Below, in pieces: positions 62,816-64,000 of a stretch of 64,000 nt of DNA (the first letter of the stretch is position 1; each line of letters starts with the position of its first letter). Both the position numbers and the translations under genes were made by a program. The DNA lies in contig NZ_QOCF01000031.1 of the NCBI RefSeq assembly GCF_003318255.1, positions 62,001 to 126,000 of the forward strand, read 5' to 3'. This DNA is from Ruegeria sp. A3M17 (GTDB lineage Bacteria > Pseudomonadota > Alphaproteobacteria > Rhodobacterales > Rhodobacteraceae). The notes under the pieces are model-generated. The model was not told where the DNA came from. It worked only from the letters and a program-made list of their open reading frames with translations, and made no database searches.

Positions 62816-63685
62816 ATGAAAAGCAATCTGAATCTGAACTGGCTTCGCACTTTCGAGGCCGCCGCACGTCATTTAAGCTTTACCGCCGCCAGTCGAGAGT
62901 TGGGGCTGACACAAACGGCAGTCAGTCAGCACATGAAGGCGCTGGAAGGTCAGCTGGGGCAGAAACTGTTCATTCGCAAGGCGAAAAGCCTGCAACTGAC
63001 GGAAATCGGCCGGGCCTATTTGATATCGGTGCGGGATTCATTGGAGCACATTGCTTTTTCCACAAACGGCCTATTTGGGCCTGCCTTGGAGACGGCGATC
63101 GTGGTGCGGGCGTCGGCGGCCATGATCATTTGGCTGGCGCCGCAACTTGCCACCTTTCAGACCGCCCATCCCGGTATCGGAATCAAACTTGTTACCTCTT
63201 TGTGGCAGAGCGGTCGGGAAGGGCATCCCGTGGACATTGACATCCTGCTGGCTCCGCAAACCCATTCCGACACGCGCATGATCAAGCTTTCTGATGAGTA
63301 CATCGTTCCGGTTTGCGGTGTGCGCACCGCGCCAAAGATCAAAACACCCAAGGACCTGCTGGCCCACGCTGCCATCCACGTTCTGGGGTTCGACGATCAT
63401 TGGGCGCGGTATCTGTCGGCCCGTGGTCTGCCCAATGCAGATGTATCCCCGCGCCTTATCGTCGATACCTCGGTTGCCGCCTGCGAATTGGTGGCCGCGG
63501 AAAGCGGCTGCACCATTATGATCAACCGGTTCGCGCAGCAAGCCATCGCAAGCGGCCGCCAGATCAAAATTGTCGGCGCCCCCGTTGATACAGGCCAGGC
63601 CCACTACGTCTTGCAACACAAAACAGGTACGGCAGGGTCACACGTTTCGGCCGCTTTTTGCGAGTGGTTACAAACCCGTTTTTGA
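62816..63685 (+). CDS. LysR-family transcriptional regulator (GcvA-like)
   Basis: A 289-residue regulator with N-terminal HTH (NWLRTFEAAARHLSFTAASR and LTQTAVSQHMKALEGQLG) and a periplasmic-binding-like effector domain. The HTH resembles GcvA-type regulators. It is divergent from the oxygenase operon and likely its activator. An alternative ATG lies 11 bp upstream in another frame; the ATG at 62816 gives the standard start. Confidence 0.9.
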   Translation: MKSNLNLNWLRTFEAAARHLSFTAASRELGLTQTAVSQHMKALEGQLGQKLFIRKAKSLQLTEIGRAYLISVRDSLEHIAFSTNGLFGPALETAIVVRASAAMIIWLAPQLATFQTAHPGIGIKLVTSLWQSGREGHPVDIDILLAPQTHSDTRMIKLSDEYIVPVCGVRTAPKIKTPKDLLAHAAIHVLGFDDHWARYLSARGLPNADVSPRLIVDTSVAACELVAAESGCTIMINRFAQQAIASGRQIKIVGAPVDTGQAHYVLQHKTGTAGSHVSAAFCEWLQTRF

Positions 63686-63864
63686 CGATGGTCTTCAAAG
63701 AGACCCTCCGCCAAGTTTGTTCCGACCACAAGATGATCGCTGCGAATGAACAGGGACGAGGCAAATCTCGGTGAAAATACCAGATCACTTCTCAACTGAA
63801 ATCAGCAAGACCTTGGGTTTTTTCTTCTCCACTCAACCGGCATGTGGAGTAACTGCCCCAATAA

Positions 63865-64000
63865 TCAGACCCTGGCTTTTTCAAAGGCCGCCCAAGCGGT
63901 CTCAAAAGCATCAAAATCAAACTCCGGCTGACAGGCTGCATCCAAGACGATGTGTTCTGTCGCCAATAGCTTTTGGATTGCGGCTTCTAGCTGATCGACG
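63865..64000 (-). CDS. C-terminal fragment of an unidentified gene (window edge)
   Basis: A minus-strand frame enters from the right edge and ends at TGA 63865-63867. The 44 visible residues (ending FDAFETAWAAFEKARV) are amphipathic and codon use is coherent, so I take it as the 3' end of a real gene. Too little is visible to identify it. The 179 bp to the LysR stop shows nothing else. Confidence 0.5.
   Translation of the reverse strand, partial: VDQLEAAIQKLLATEHIVLDAACQPEFDFDAFETAWAAFEKARV

Overview
The window is chromosomal DNA of an alphaproteobacterium, most likely a marine Rhodobacteraceae member close to Ruegeria/Roseobacter. The evidence is high GC, a MipZ division ATPase, a malyl-CoA/beta-methylmalyl-CoA lyase of the ethylmalonyl-CoA pathway, a TIGR02300 (FYDLN-acid) protein, a DUF1244 protein, a taurine-pyruvate-type aminotransferase and a DmdB-like acyl-CoA ligase. 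Nearly all of it is tightly packed single-copy chromosomal genes. I see no phage, insertion sequence or CRISPR array.

Layout. 1-4.0 kb: EamA exporter (cut by the window edge), LysR regulator, divergent FMN azoreductase, Asp/Glu racemase, ProX-type tRNA deacylase and a small secreted protein. 4.1-13.3 kb: a translation/secretion run of ffh, three tandem GNAT acetyltransferases, chorismate mutase, rpsP, bluB, a 49-residue membrane protein, rimM, a sulfotransferase-like gene and trmD. A lipoprotein and a GH25 lysozyme follow, then rplS and rpmE. 13.3-20.6 kb: GNAT, MFS and AEC transporters, mipZ, NCS2 purine permease and an adenylate cyclase. 20.6-27.8 kb: homogentisate (tyrosine) catabolism behind a MarR regulator: hmgA, fahA, an MBL-fold protein with a degenerate metal site, an FAD monooxygenase, a DUF2783 protein, maiA and a DOPA-dioxygenase-like gene. 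27.8-35.6 kb: DmdB-like ligase, taurine-pyruvate-type aminotransferase, two poorly characterised genes, rplT-rpmI and a UspA-AGCS symporter pair. 35.8-44.9 kb: pyruvate kinase, N-formylglutamate amidohydrolase, two small conserved proteins, a D-amino-acid gene set (D-amino-acid transaminase, DgcA, DgcN), mcl1, an Lrp regulator and a LysE exporter. 44.9-50.1 kb: an AraC-like remnant, a secreted protein, accA, lytic transglycosylase, GntR regulator, YgjP-like metallopeptidase, TIGR02300 and tRNA-Ala(GGC). 50.1-57.5 kb: an unusual island with a desaturase-like FAD enzyme, a 1093-residue SAM/cyclase/ATPase/TPR protein, a polyprenyl synthetase and a helical protein. It is flanked by a structured intergenic element and a CtrA-type box. 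57.5-64 kb: two small catabolic operons with divergent regulators (amidohydrolase plus PLP lyase with Lrp; 2OG-Fe(II) oxygenase, isochorismatase-like hydrolase and HIBADH-like dehydrogenase with LysR), and the C-terminus of an unidentified gene.

The most interesting candidates are the 50-57 kb isoprenoid/cyclase island, the D-glutamate (dgcN-dgcA-transaminase) cluster, the uncharacterised 2OG-oxygenase operon, the MBL-fold member of the homogentisate cluster and several small or relic genes in otherwise ordinary operons. All functional calls come from reading protein motifs and gene order by eye. No database search was run.
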